Shown here: positions 9,962-19,900 of the stretch, in pieces
Position numbering within the stretch: position 1 is the stretch's first letter
How the letters are laid out: every line of letters begins with the position of its first letter
Source of the DNA: Alkaliphilus flagellatus
Lineage (GTDB): Bacteria > Bacillota > Clostridia > Peptostreptococcales > Natronincolaceae
Length of the DNA: 64,000 nucleotides
Assembly (NCBI RefSeq): GCF_018919215.1
Contig: NZ_JAHLQK010000003.1
Span: 62,001-126,000 of the forward strand
Direction: 5' to 3'
The notes under the pieces: model-generated
Databases searched by the model: none
The model's input: only the letters and a program-made list of their open reading frames with translations
Told to the model about the DNA's origin: nothing
Program-made: the position numbers and the translations under genes

Positions 9962-10283
9962 TCTTCTATACCTAGGGCAAACTAAAAATCATCTTGTACC
10001 ATCGTATTAATTCATATAGCCTTGAATTTGCAAGGTAAAAACTTCAAGTACTCAAAATATTATTGACCTTTTACTGATTTTAAAGCTTTAGATAATTAGA
10101 AAATTTATATTTTATGTAAAAAATATAAGTTTGGGTATTGAAAAAATATATTTTATGTTATAATAAAAAAGTAATTGTTACAAAAGAGTTACGGAGATTT
10201 TAAGAGAATCCTAAGAAAATCCTAAGAAAATTAAATCAAGAGATGTCTACAATGAATTAGATACTCTGAGAGGAGATTTACAG
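9962..10283. promoter_or_regulatory. Upstream region of the M23 peptidase gene
   Basis: No gene is visible here. An extended -10 promoter (TGTTATAAT, -10 at 10159-10164) has TTGAAA 15 bases upstream. Downstream of it, AATCCTAAGAA occurs twice in tandem at 10207-10217 and 10218-10228, an 11-bp period. OmpR-type regulators commonly bind direct repeats of that period, so control by WalR or a relative is possible. The repeat does not match the WalR consensus as I know it (TGTWAH-N5-TGTWAH). Confidence 0.5.
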
Positions 10284-11780
10284 ATGGAAACTAAGATAAG
10301 TGAGAAAGTTAATAAATTTTCAAAAAAAATTACAACTGAGATAAAATCATTCTACAATAAATGTAAAAATATAGATACTAAGTTACTTTATAATAAAGTT
10401 AAAAGCGTTGAAGTTAAATCACTCTATAATAAATTTAAATGTAATAAGAAACTTACATATAAAACAGCTGGTGTAGCAGCCATATCTATATCTTTAGTAT
10501 CTGGTATATATTTACAAGCACACAGCTCAATTACAGCATATAATGTAGAGGTAGATGATAATATACTAGCTATAGTTAGAACTGAAGATGAATTTTTAGA
10601 AGCTCTTAAACAGGTTAAAGAAGAGGCTGTATCCATATATGGTCAGGATGTAGTAATGAATGAGGAACCATCATTTGTTGAGACAAAGGTAAAAAGAGAC
10701 GAGATAACAGAAGTAGATGAAATGATTAAAAATATTAAGGAACAAATTGATATTAAATTAAAAGCTACAGCTATAAAGGTTGAGGGAGAAGAAGTAGTAA
10801 TCGTTAAAGATCAAAAAACAGCTTTAAATATATTAGACAGCATTAAAGCTCCTTTCTTAGAAAAGGAAGAAAGCGAGTATGACGAGATTAATTTTGCAGA
10901 AAAAGTAGAGATTGTTGAAGTAGGTGCAGAATTTAGTGAGATTATAGAGGAAGAAGAGGCATTACAAAAAATAGCAATTGGTACAGATGAAGAAAAAATA
11001 CATGAAGTAGAGTCAGGAGAAAATCCTTGGACTATTGCACGAAAATATGATTTAAAGATGGATGATATTATAAAAGCTAATCCAGGTATGAATCCTGAGA
11101 GGATACAAATAGGTCAGAAAATTAGTCTAATAGTGCCTAAGCCTTTGGTTTCTGTTAGAACTAAGGAATATATAGAGTTGGTGGAAGAAATACCTTTTGA
11201 CACTGAATACGAGGAAACAGCTTCTTTATATAAAGGCGATAAGAAAATAACAGTTCAAGGTGCAGAAGGAAAACGTGAAATAAAAGGATATATAGTTAAA
11301 GAAAATGGTGCAGAAGTTAATATGGAAGTTGTAGACGAAAAAATTATTTCAGAGCCAAAAACTAGGGTTATAGCTCAAGGGATTAAGGAAAGACCAGCTA
11401 CAATGGCAACAGGAGCATTTTCTAATCCAACAAGGGGACGTTTAACTTCACCATTTGGTATGAGGTGGGGAAGAAGACATACAGGAATAGATATAGCATC
11501 TTCCAGGGGTACTACAGTTTCTGCAGCGGATGCAGGAAAAGTATCCTTCGCAGGAAAAAATGGTAGCTACGGTAATCTAGTTATTATTGATCATGAAAAC
11601 GGGTATCAAACTTATTATGCACATAATAATAAGCTTATTGTAAAAAAGGGAGATCGTGTTTATAAAGGGCAGAAGATTGCCGAAATGGGAAATACAGGAA
11701 GAAGCACAGGGGTTCATCTTCATTTTGAAGTTAGAAAAAATGGTACTCCTATTAATCCGCAAGGATTTGTTAGTTATTAA
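10284..11780 (+). CDS. LysM-G5-M23 murein endopeptidase
   Basis: This 498-residue cell-wall hydrolase has a cytoplasmic N-terminal region of about 60 residues with three YNK-containing near-repeats, then a membrane segment around 65-80. LysM follows at about 252-295 (ESGENPWTIARKYDLKMDD) and G5 at about 298-372. The C-terminal M23 domain has RHTGIDIAS as the first zinc motif and HLHFEVR as the second. It should cleave peptidoglycan cross-bridges outside the cell. ATG follows AGAGGAGATT. Such peptidases are typical WalR targets, and walR lies 2.6 kb downstream. Confidence 0.93.
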   Translation: METKISEKVNKFSKKITTEIKSFYNKCKNIDTKLLYNKVKSVEVKSLYNKFKCNKKLTYKTAGVAAISISLVSGIYLQAHSSITAYNVEVDDNILAIVRTEDEFLEALKQVKEEAVSIYGQDVVMNEEPSFVETKVKRDEITEVDEMIKNIKEQIDIKLKATAIKVEGEEVVIVKDQKTALNILDSIKAPFLEKEESEYDEINFAEKVEIVEVGAEFSEIIEEEEALQKIAIGTDEEKIHEVESGENPWTIARKYDLKMDDIIKANPGMNPERIQIGQKISLIVPKPLVSVRTKEYIELVEEIPFDTEYEETASLYKGDKKITVQGAEGKREIKGYIVKENGAEVNMEVVDEKIISEPKTRVIAQGIKERPATMATGAFSNPTRGRLTSPFGMRWGRRHTGIDIASSRGTTVSAADAGKVSFAGKNGSYGNLVIIDHENGYQTYYAHNNKLIVKKGDRVYKGQKIAEMGNTGRSTGVHLHFEVRKNGTPINPQGFVSY

Positions 11781-11815
11781 AAGTCGTCTGATGCTTATAG
11801 CATCAGACGACTTTT
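11779..11815 (+). terminator. Terminator after M23 peptidase gene
   Basis: A perfect 16-bp stem (AAAAGTCGTCTGATGC and its complement) with a 5-base loop ends in TTTT and begins at the stop codon. Confidence 0.9.
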
Positions 11816-11928
11816 AATCTTTCAAATATATCAAATTCACTAGTATTACTAGCTAATTAAGAAACTAAAGTTTAGTAATGTTTTGAGCAGTGCCTACACT
11901 ACTTAGGAATCACAACAGCACATGATTT

Positions 11929-13227
11929 TTAGAGAACTAGTAAAATAATAACTATTAAAATTATTAAAAATATATTATTAGAAAAAAATGAGCTTCCTAT
12001 ACTACCACTATTAGAACTATTAGGTTTATTTTGGGGTTGCTTTGGTTTAATATTAGGTTCCATTTTATTAATTATGGCACGAATATCTAATAAACCTGCT
12101 CCTTGTTCATCTGGTTTAAGACCTAGGTTACGGGCATTAGATGTAATAATATTTTTTACCTGAGAAGGTGTAATTTCAGAGTTGCTTTCATATAATAAAG
12201 CTGCACAGCCTGCTACAATTGGGGTTGCCATTGATGTTCCAGATAAGCTACGGTATTCCATTGGCTTATTTGCTAGGGAGTTAATTCCAACTCCTGGTGC
12301 TAAAATATCTGGCTTTTTTAAACCGTCTGGTGTAGGGCCACGGCTAGAAAATTCAGCAATACTAATATCTTTAGATGTTTTTGATTTACGATCATCACAA
12401 GCACCAACTGTAATTACTTTAGGACTTATAGCAGGAGATGTTATAGTAGATGAATTAGGTCCGCTATTTCCAGCAGCAGCTACTACTGTAATGCCAGAAT
12501 TTACGGCAGCATCAACAGCTTGACAAAGAGGATCATCTACATAGTTACCCTTAGGCTTTGTTCCAAGAGATAAGGTCATAACCTTAATATTATATTTACT
12601 TTTATTATCAATAGTCCACTGAATACCTGCAATTACATCTGAGATGCTACCCCCACCATCACTACCTAAAACCTTTACTCCTACAATATTAGCATCGGGA
12701 GCAATACCCATGTATTTTCCCCTAGAAGAAAACCCATTACCAGCAACAATCCCTGCAACATGGGTACCATGACCATCATCATCATAAGGTTCGCTTTTTT
12801 TACCTACAAAGTCTTTAAAAACAATAATTCTATTATTGGGAGTTGTTAAATCACCGTGAGGAAATACTCCTGTATCTAAAACAGCAACTGAAACATTTTT
12901 TCCAGTTAACCCATATTCGTTAGCAAAATCAGATCCTACTGTAACTGGAGCAATATCCATTAGCTTATAGGCATAATCATCTAAGAAAATTTTTTCGGTT
13001 ACCCTTTCCATTGCCATGCTTCTAATACCCGTAGAAGGCATATAGGCAGCTACAGAGTTAATGATAGGTAACTTATATTTAATCTTTCCTCCCATCTGAG
13101 ATACAAATTTCTCTAGATCATCACAGTTACAATCCTTTCCAGAAATAATAATTGGAATTCCCTCTTCATTTGCGGTTAGCAGTCGTTCTACGACTAAATC
13201 TTCTACAATACCTCTATATCCAAACAC
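11929..13227 (-). CDS. S8 subtilisin-like serine protease with C-terminal membrane tail
   Basis: This is a 432-residue subtilase. The catalytic triad is D118 (VLDTG), H153 (DGHGTH) and S332 (SGTSMATP), with the oxyanion Asn at 254 (AAGNSG). Residues 1-95 resemble an inhibitor-type propeptide. I see no signal peptide. The C-terminus has an Asn/Ser/Pro-rich linker and ends in a hydrophobic stretch of about 16 residues, which could act as a tail anchor. It is transcribed against its neighbours as a single gene. The protease may be intracellular or membrane-tethered; the substrate is unknown. Confidence 0.92.
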   Translation of the reverse strand: MFGYRGIVEDLVVERLLTANEEGIPIIISGKDCNCDDLEKFVSQMGGKIKYKLPIINSVAAYMPSTGIRSMAMERVTEKIFLDDYAYKLMDIAPVTVGSDFANEYGLTGKNVSVAVLDTGVFPHGDLTTPNNRIIVFKDFVGKKSEPYDDDGHGTHVAGIVAGNGFSSRGKYMGIAPDANIVGVKVLGSDGGGSISDVIAGIQWTIDNKSKYNIKVMTLSLGTKPKGNYVDDPLCQAVDAAVNSGITVVAAAGNSGPNSSTITSPAISPKVITVGACDDRKSKTSKDISIAEFSSRGPTPDGLKKPDILAPGVGINSLANKPMEYRSLSGTSMATPIVAGCAALLYESNSEITPSQVKNIITSNARNLGLKPDEQGAGLLDIRAIINKMEPNIKPKQPQNKPNSSNSGSIGSSFFSNNIFLIILIVIILLVL

Positions 13228-13417
13228 AATATATCCCCCTTCTTCTATTCTGTTATATTTATAAATTATGCAGAAATATGAAAGAGGTGCTAAAAAGAGT
13301 TGAAATAACTATATTAATTAATTCAATCAATAAGGTATTTAAATAATGAGGAAGTAATACATAGAATTAATGGTATATATTCCTAGGCCATCATTGATGG
13401 TGGTTTATTAGGCTATA

Positions 13418-13426
13418 TGCTATAAT
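13418..13426 (+). promoter_or_regulatory. Extended -10 promoter for the MA-type peptidase gene
   Basis: TGCTATAAT is an extended -10 element (TGnTATAAT). It lies about 45 bases upstream of the start codon, without a good -35 box at the usual distance. Confidence 0.55.
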
Positions 13427-13471
13427 ATGAGAATAACACCCTTTACATATGCTTTTTAGAAAGGGGTGGTA

Positions 13472-14290
13472 ATGATGATACTAGAAAGAAAAAATAAAGC
13501 ATATAATTTTAAAACTGTATTTATTTTTTTACTTCTATTTATGTGGTTGATCTCAAGTTATACTATAAATACATTTGGAATTATAGGCACAGTAAGACCT
13601 TTAATTAGAAGTATAGAAAATAGAATTGTACTGTATAAAACTCGTAACTTCAACGAATTAGAAACAGATACCTATATTTTCAGATATGAAAATATAGATA
13701 AAAAAACTCTAGATTTGATTATCAATACGGCCGAAGATAAATACAAGCAAATTGCTGGTATTTTTCCATACAAATTAGAAGATAAGGTATTGATAGTAGT
13801 ATATAATAATACAGATTTAATGATGAATACTACCATGCTTAGCAAGGGAGATCCACCTATGGGCGTTTATTATGGAGATAGTATTCATATTACAAATCCT
13901 GAGCTTTGGGTAGATAAAATAGAGGAATTAGACTATAAATTTTATAACGAAGGCCCAATGCTACATGAGCTAGTACATCTTTTTACTGATCATGTTGGCA
14001 GAGGGAATTTCCCTATGTGGTTTACTGAAGGAGTAAGTTTATACTTTGAGTATATGATTGATGGCTACGAGTGGGGAGAAGAAGTTATTTTTTCAGAAAA
14101 AGATTACACAATAGAGGAACTAAGTGGTCAGTTTAAGAGTCTAAATCAGTATGAGGCTTATACCAAGTCCTTTAGGTTAGTAAAAGCTTTGGTACAAAAC
14201 CATGGATTAGATCAATTGATGGACATTATTACTTCTTTAGGTAATGGACATAGTTTAAATGAATTTATATATTTATTTGAGGAGATTTAA
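13472..14290 (+). CDS. Peptidase MA-like gluzincin, membrane anchored
   Basis: This protein has about 272 residues, with an N-terminal membrane segment (about 15-37) and an extracellular metallopeptidase-like domain. HELVHLFTDH gives the HExxH zinc site, and WFTEGVSLYFEY, about 20 residues later, gives the glutamate third ligand typical of gluzincins (peptidase MA family). It sits directly upstream of walR. The start is ATG 13472 or ATG 13475, behind AAGGGG. The GTG at 13466 overlaps that site. Substrate unknown. Confidence 0.82.
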   Translation: MMILERKNKAYNFKTVFIFLLLFMWLISSYTINTFGIIGTVRPLIRSIENRIVLYKTRNFNELETDTYIFRYENIDKKTLDLIINTAEDKYKQIAGIFPYKLEDKVLIVVYNNTDLMMNTTMLSKGDPPMGVYYGDSIHITNPELWVDKIEELDYKFYNEGPMLHELVHLFTDHVGRGNFPMWFTEGVSLYFEYMIDGYEWGEEVIFSEKDYTIEELSGQFKSLNQYEAYTKSFRLVKALVQNHGLDQLMDIITSLGNGHSLNEFIYLFEEI

Positions 14291-14313
14291 TTATTAAATT
14301 TCCTCAAAGATTT
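14276..14313 (+). terminator. Terminator overlapping the end of the MA peptidase gene
   Basis: A 15-bp stem with one G-U pair (TTTGAGGAGATTTAA and TTAAATTTCCTCAAA) contains the stop codon and is followed by GATTTTT. It separates the peptidase from walR. Confidence 0.75.
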
Positions 14314-14387
14314 TTCTAACAAGAAGGAAAAATACAATTAAAATAGAATGGTTAAATTAATCAATTAATTAATGAGGTGACTGCATC

Positions 14388-15077
14388 GTGGCAAAAAATA
14401 TTTTGATCGTTGAAGATGAAAAACCTATTTCGGAAATAGTTAAATTTAATCTTGAAAAGGAAGGTTATAAAGTTTTAGTAGCTTATGATGGTGAAGAAGG
14501 CTTACATAAGGCGATTACTCTTAATCCAGATTTAATTTTGTTAGATGTAATGCTCCCTAAATTAGATGGTTTTCAAGTGTGCAGAAAAATTAGGGAAACT
14601 TCTACAGTTCCAATTTTAATGCTAACAGCCAAAGAAGAAGAAGTTGATAAAGTATTAGGATTAGAAATGGGAGCCGATGATTACATTACAAAACCCTTTG
14701 GTATGAGAGAACTACTAGCAAGAGTGAAAGCTAATCTTAGAAGAAATGACAATGCTGTAGGTACTAGATTAGAGGGTGTTTTCTCTACAGGTGGTATAAC
14801 TATAGATTTTACAAGATACGAAGTAAGAAAAAATGATAGTGTTATAGAACTTACTTCTAGGGAATTCGAGTTATTAAAATTTTTAGCGGTTCAGGCAGAG
14901 CAAGTATTCACTAGGGAGCAACTTTTAAAGCAGGTATGGGGATATGAATACTATGGCGATATACGTACTGTAGATGTAACAGTAAGAAGGCTGAGAGAAA
15001 AAGTAGAGGATAATTCTGCAAGCCCTGAATATATTATGACAAAAAGAGGGGTAGGTTACTACTTCAGGAGGGCTTAA
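14388..15077 (+). CDS. walR: Response regulator WalR (YycF)
   Basis: This 229-residue OmpR-family regulator controls cell-wall metabolism. The receiver domain has the phosphorylated Asp at 53 (LLDVMLPK), Lys in YITKPFG and the acidic pair E9-D10. The winged helix includes SREFELLKFL and TVDVTVRRLREK. The start is GTG behind GAGGTGA. Its TAA stop overlaps the walK ATG by one base (TAATG). Gene order and high similarity to the known family make the assignment firm. Confidence 0.97.
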   Translation: MAKNILIVEDEKPISEIVKFNLEKEGYKVLVAYDGEEGLHKAITLNPDLILLDVMLPKLDGFQVCRKIRETSTVPILMLTAKEEEVDKVLGLEMGADDYITKPFGMRELLARVKANLRRNDNAVGTRLEGVFSTGGITIDFTRYEVRKNDSVIELTSREFELLKFLAVQAEQVFTREQLLKQVWGYEYYGDIRTVDVTVRRLREKVEDNSASPEYIMTKRGVGYYFRRA

Positions 15078-16921
15078 TGATGTTTAAAAGTATTAGATGG
15101 AAGTTCATCACCATCTATTTTCTTCTAGTGTTTATGGCAATGGTTATTATAGGAGTATTTCTGATGCAGCAGTTTGAACAGTATCACTTAGGAGTCGTTA
15201 GTAATAATCTGTCAAGCTTGGCGAATACAGTAACTACTACTTTAAAAACTATTGATTGGCAAAATAACCCAGCTGAAGTTGAAAAAAACATTAGAAGCTA
15301 TGAGCAGATGGGAACAGGAATTGGAATTACAATAATTAAAAATGACGCAAATTGTACTATTGTTTTTAGCACTAATGCATCCTATATGGAGAATAATGGT
15401 GATGCAAATGCTACCCGCTTTTTAGACTCGGAGCTGATTTTATCTGCCTTTAATGGAGAGATAGGTGAAAGGGATAGTATAGACCAAGAAGACAAGCTTA
15501 ATAGCTCTAAGCATATGGTTTTTCCTATTCATGATAATAATAATCGTATTGGGGGAGCTATTTACTTAAAAAGCAATTTAGAGGATATTTATAAAACATT
15601 AGAAGAATCAAGATCAATTATATTAAAAGCTACATTTTTGGCCCTTTTTGTAACCATTATACTAGGCTTTTTTATAGCTAAGAGTATTACAGGGCCTATT
15701 AATGATGTAACAATTAAGGCGGAGAGAATGGCAAAAGGTGATTTTGAACAAGTGGTTGAAGTAAGGTCAGATGACGAAATAGGGCAGCTGGCCAGTATGT
15801 TTAACTATCTTACTGCAAGATTAAACGCTGTTTTGCAGGAAATGAGTAATGAAAAGAAAAAGATGGATACTATAATAACTTACATGGCTGATGGACTTGT
15901 TGCTGCCACAAGGGAAGGCAAAGTTATCCATGTAAACCCTAAGGCAATGGAAATGTTAAAAATAGATGATCATACTCCTATAGAAAAAGACTTTAATGAA
16001 ATATTCGCATCATACAGTGGACAATTAAAGATAGAGGAGCTATTAAGTGACTCAGAAGATTCAACCGGTAATAGAATGATTAATACAGATAATGGGGTTA
16101 TACTGCAAGCTAATTATGCTCCATTTATGGATCAAAACGGTGCACTGGAGGGTATAATTTTAGTTCTTCAAGATATAACGAATCATCAAAAACTAGAGAA
16201 CATGAGAAAAGAATTTGTGGCTAATGTTTCTCACGAATTAAAAACTCCTTTAACTACTATAAAAAGTTATACTGAAACCCTGTTAGATGGTGTTATAGAT
16301 AACAAAGAACTTGCTGTAAGCTTTTTACAGGTTGTAGATAGTGAGTCAGAAAGAATGACTAGATTAGTAAGAGATCTGCTGCAACTATCTAATCTAGACT
16401 TTCACCAGTCTAAATGGAATAAAAAGGTAGTTGATTTAAAACAAATTGTTGAAAAAACTATATTAAAATTAGAGGTTTCTGCGAAAAATAAGAATCAACA
16501 AATACATTCTAAATTAACAGAAAAAGCAGTTAATATATATGCTGATGAAGATCGTATAGAACAGGTGGTTTTAAATCTTTTAAGCAATAGTATTAAATAT
16601 ACTCCTGAAGGTGGAGCAGTTTATATTGATGTTGAATTAAATGAACATATTGTTTTGTTAAAAATTAAAGATAATGGTATTGGAATACCAAAGGAAGATA
16701 TTCCAAGAATTTTTGAACGATTTTATAGGGTAGATAAGGCAAGATCTAGGGAGCTCGGAGGCACAGGTCTTGGGCTATCAATTGCACAGCAGATTATTGA
16801 AGCACATGAAGGCACTATTGAAATATTTAGTGAGGAAGGTAAAGGAACAGAGGCAGTTATTAAATTACCTATTATAGAGACAGAGGCAAAAATGTGTAAT
16901 TCAATTTTAATTTCATTGTAA
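15077..16921 (+). CDS. walK: Sensor histidine kinase WalK (YycG)
   Basis: This is a 614-residue membrane sensor. Its order is TM1 (about 8-29), an extracellular domain of about 150 residues, TM2 (about 182-202), HAMP, PAS (about 265-360), HisKA with NVSHELKTPL (H386), and an HATPase with NLLSNSIKYT, DNGIGI and GTGLGLSI boxes. It phosphorylates WalR in response to cell-wall state. The C-terminus runs about 12 residues past the kinase core with no known motif. Confidence 0.97.
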   Translation: MMFKSIRWKFITIYFLLVFMAMVIIGVFLMQQFEQYHLGVVSNNLSSLANTVTTTLKTIDWQNNPAEVEKNIRSYEQMGTGIGITIIKNDANCTIVFSTNASYMENNGDANATRFLDSELILSAFNGEIGERDSIDQEDKLNSSKHMVFPIHDNNNRIGGAIYLKSNLEDIYKTLEESRSIILKATFLALFVTIILGFFIAKSITGPINDVTIKAERMAKGDFEQVVEVRSDDEIGQLASMFNYLTARLNAVLQEMSNEKKKMDTIITYMADGLVAATREGKVIHVNPKAMEMLKIDDHTPIEKDFNEIFASYSGQLKIEELLSDSEDSTGNRMINTDNGVILQANYAPFMDQNGALEGIILVLQDITNHQKLENMRKEFVANVSHELKTPLTTIKSYTETLLDGVIDNKELAVSFLQVVDSESERMTRLVRDLLQLSNLDFHQSKWNKKVVDLKQIVEKTILKLEVSAKNKNQQIHSKLTEKAVNIYADEDRIEQVVLNLLSNSIKYTPEGGAVYIDVELNEHIVLLKIKDNGIGIPKEDIPRIFERFYRVDKARSRELGGTGLGLSIAQQIIEAHEGTIEIFSEEGKGTEAVIKLPIIETEAKMCNSILISL

Positions 16922-16990
16922 TATGATTGTAATATAAATTATATATAATGGAAAATGAATTCATTTATCTGTTTTACAGGAGGAATTAAT

Positions 16991-17506
16991 ATGATAAGAA
17001 AAATAGTTGCCGGTACAATTGTATTTGTTATATTAGGAACATCAAATATACTATCCTACGCAGCTCCAACCACAGCTCCCATCAATACATCTAAAGATAC
17101 TAAAAATACAAATAAAAAAGTAGAGGAAGTTAAACAATCATTTGAAGTAGTGATTCCAGAGAAAGACTCTGTTACTAGTGATAAAAATCTAGTTTTATCA
17201 TTTAAAGCTCCCCAAGGTACTAAAGTATCTATAGAAGTTTATCACAATGTTAGTAAAGATGATGAAACTGAAGACTACGAATTATCTTATGATCCAATTG
17301 AAGTAACTGTTGGTTCAATTCAAATGGGATGGGCTGAAATAGAATTGCAGTCTGGATTAAATAAAATTGAGTTTAAAGCAAAATATAAAAATGGATCAGA
17401 AGATAGTACTGTTAGAATTATAAACGTAATGGAAGTAGAAGAAGTAAAACAGTTACTGGAAGAGATTGTTAATAAATCTACTCTAGGCATAGGGAAAAAA
17501 CCATAG
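16991..17506 (+). CDS. Small secreted protein in the wal operon, unknown function
   Basis: This is a 171-residue protein with a clear signal peptide (MIRKIVAGTIVFVILGTSNILSYA, cut after AYA or nearby). A Thr/Asn/Lys-rich linker follows, then a compact beta-rich domain (VIPEKDSVTSDKNLVLSFKAP...). It may be an Ig-like fold. I do not recognise a named family. The ATG at 16991 has AGGAGG 7 bases upstream; the in-frame ATG at 16955 does not. It lies between walK and yycH, where it could modulate sensing outside the membrane. Confidence 0.75.
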   Translation: MIRKIVAGTIVFVILGTSNILSYAAPTTAPINTSKDTKNTNKKVEEVKQSFEVVIPEKDSVTSDKNLVLSFKAPQGTKVSIEVYHNVSKDDETEDYELSYDPIEVTVGSIQMGWAEIELQSGLNKIEFKAKYKNGSEDSTVRIINVMEVEEVKQLLEEIVNKSTLGIGKKP

Positions 17507-17523
17507 ATCTTGGAGTGATTAAT

Positions 17524-18984
17524 ATGGATAGGGAAAGATTAAAAACCCTGATTCTATCAATTTTAGTAGTCATGAGTATTTTATTAACACAACAACTATG
17601 GTTTCCTTCTCCAATTAAAATATTAAAACCTGAAGCTAGGAGCAGAAAACTTCATAGCCTGACTGTGGCTGAAAATCGTAAAGATATAATTTCGCCGAGT
17701 TCGATTATTGTGAGTTTTGGAGCAGGTGATAGAAGAAAAAATCATTATACGGTTTTATCTTCTAGTTTAGATTTTGTATGGGATGAAAGTAAAAATATAC
17801 TTAAAGATTATTTTTTAGGAGATCCAGAAATAACTTCAGTTACATATGAAAAATATATTCAGAATAATATTTTAAAATCCGTAGAATTGGAGTTTAGTGA
17901 TAACATACCAACCATTTTAGTCTCTTCTATTTTTGATTCTTTAGAAAATAAAGTTGTTAGAAATATAAAAGAGATAAAAAAAATATTGATTCCAGCTTTT
18001 AATCGTGGAGTTATATACATTGTAGAGAACAACGATAGCATATTTGAAGTAAAGCTTTTAGAACATGCTGAAAACTCTACATTGGTTAGTTTTATAGATG
18101 AGTTAGAAACGGTTGAATATATTAAGTATCATCCTATTTTTTCTCTTTTTAATGAACTTGAATCAAATTATACTCCTATGCCTATTAATAACGCTGTAGC
18201 TACAACACAAACCTTTGTTGAGAGTGAAATTGATATTGAGAATGATGCAATGTTAATAGAAAGATCAAAAAATTTTTTCAATGAAAATTTTGATTTTGTA
18301 AAAACTATTAAGGAAACTAGCGGTGCTGTAGTTTATATCTATGGATATGGAGAAAAAAGGGTTCGTATTAATGAAAAAGGAGCACTAGAGTATAACGGAG
18401 AGATTGGAAATATATCAAGTTCTAATGTAATAGAGTCATTAGATGCGGCTATAGATTTTATTTCTAAAAACGGAGGATTCCCTGAAGGCACTTATTTAAA
18501 AGACATTCAAAATATTTTAAAGGACCAAAATCAAAATAATGGGTATCGATTTTCATTTGGTTATCGCATAGGAGGTTTTCCTGTAGAGTTTAATAGTAAT
18601 AAGATGGAGCATCCTATCGAAATAGAAGTTTATGGTAATAAGGTAAAGTCATATCGTATTTTAGTACGTAAGGTTATGGATATGCAAGGTATTAGTCCAG
18701 AACAATCTATTTTATATTTCCCAGATATAATTGAAAAAAATCTTGAGCACTTAAAACTAAAGTACTTTAATAAAGAGCAGCAATTGCCAGAACAAATAGA
18801 TGATGAAGACAAAATTTTAGAATTATTAAAGGGTATAGAAGAAGTAAGAATGGTATACTTTGATACTGTAGAAGAAGGCAAAGGGCAACTCTTAAAACCT
18901 AGCTGGAGGATTAAAATTAAAGGAGATATTTATTATTTTGATAGCTATACAGGTGATTTAATAAATAGTGTTATGCTAAATTAA
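17524..18984 (+). CDS. yycH: WalK regulator YycH
   Basis: This 486-residue protein has one N-terminal membrane segment (about 8-25, LKTLILSILVVMSILLT) and a large extracellular part. In Bacillus, YycH and YycI form a complex with WalK through their membrane helices and restrain it. The sequence is divergent, and the call rests on position, topology and length. ATG at 17524 follows TTGGAGTG with 8-base spacing. Confidence 0.85.
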   Translation: MDRERLKTLILSILVVMSILLTQQLWFPSPIKILKPEARSRKLHSLTVAENRKDIISPSSIIVSFGAGDRRKNHYTVLSSSLDFVWDESKNILKDYFLGDPEITSVTYEKYIQNNILKSVELEFSDNIPTILVSSIFDSLENKVVRNIKEIKKILIPAFNRGVIYIVENNDSIFEVKLLEHAENSTLVSFIDELETVEYIKYHPIFSLFNELESNYTPMPINNAVATTQTFVESEIDIENDAMLIERSKNFFNENFDFVKTIKETSGAVVYIYGYGEKRVRINEKGALEYNGEIGNISSSNVIESLDAAIDFISKNGGFPEGTYLKDIQNILKDQNQNNGYRFSFGYRIGGFPVEFNSNKMEHPIEIEVYGNKVKSYRILVRKVMDMQGISPEQSILYFPDIIEKNLEHLKLKYFNKEQQLPEQIDDEDKILELLKGIEEVRMVYFDTVEEGKGQLLKPSWRIKIKGDIYYFDSYTGDLINSVMLN

Positions 18985-19000
18985 TGGATGGTGAAATCCT

Positions 19001-19900
19001 ATGGATTGGTCTAAGGCAAAAAACATACTAATTGTTGCGTTTATAGCTACAAATATTTTTTTAATTTATAATGTACAAAGTAGACTATTTAGACAAGAAG
19101 AAATGCAGCTTATTAACGATAAGTATATAAGTAATGTAGAGCAACATTTAAATGACAATAATATAGAACTAGATGCTCATATTCCTAGAGAAATCATCTC
19201 GTTACCCATATTAGTAGTAAGGTATAAAACCTTCGATTCGGACAATACAGCGAAAAGTTTTTTAGGTAAAGATTACGAGAAGCAAATTCCTACTTTAGAA
19301 GATAAAATTTTGAAAAGAGAAATCTTTAAAAGTGCAGACAAAGAATTAATTGTAGAGAGTAGTAAAAGATTAACATATAAGAATATGAGTCCCGAAAAAA
19401 ATAATTATTCTTTAAATGAAAAAACTGTTAAAAAAATTAGTAACGATTTTTTAAAACAATATAATTTAATGGGAGAAGATATTGAATTAGCTCAAATTTA
19501 TTATGGAACAGAAGACGAGTTTGAAGATGAATTTGTATACAAGCTAGTTTATAATCAAACATATAAAAACAAATTTTTAGGTGAGAGTTACATTCATGTA
19601 TATGTAAGTAATAGGGGAGTAATAGGTTTTGAGGCAATGCTATTAGAATATGAAAAGACACAACAACATAAGAAACAAATTATTCCTGCAACAGAAGCAC
19701 TTATGAGAGCAACGAGTACAATTTTAAAGGAAAATGAAGAACCAATAATTGTAAAAGATATTGAAATAGGATATTATTTCAGTCCAACATATTATATGGA
19801 ATCAGATTGGAAAGAAATTGAGTCGGGAACTGCCTTTCCTTCATGGAAAATTACAATACAAAATGGAAAAACTTATTTTATAGAGGCCTATAAAAATTAA
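19001..19900 (+). CDS. yycI: WalK regulator YycI
   Basis: This is a 299-residue protein. It begins with the family-typical MDWSKAKNILIVAFIATNIF membrane segment, followed by an extracellular domain with a C-terminal YycI fold (WKEIESGTAFPSWKITIQNGKTYFI). It partners with YycH to control WalK. It starts 16 bases after yycH, with a weak ribosome site (GGTG), consistent with cotranscription. A terminator follows. Confidence 0.92.
   Translation: MDWSKAKNILIVAFIATNIFLIYNVQSRLFRQEEMQLINDKYISNVEQHLNDNNIELDAHIPREIISLPILVVRYKTFDSDNTAKSFLGKDYEKQIPTLEDKILKREIFKSADKELIVESSKRLTYKNMSPEKNNYSLNEKTVKKISNDFLKQYNLMGEDIELAQIYYGTEDEFEDEFVYKLVYNQTYKNKFLGESYIHVYVSNRGVIGFEAMLLEYEKTQQHKKQIIPATEALMRATSTILKENEEPIIVKDIEIGYYFSPTYYMESDWKEIESGTAFPSWKITIQNGKTYFIEAYKN

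Noticed and set aside
12182-12523. 113-codon plus-strand frame inside the S8 protease
   Set aside because: Antisense shadow; catalytic motifs of the subtilase are on the other strand.
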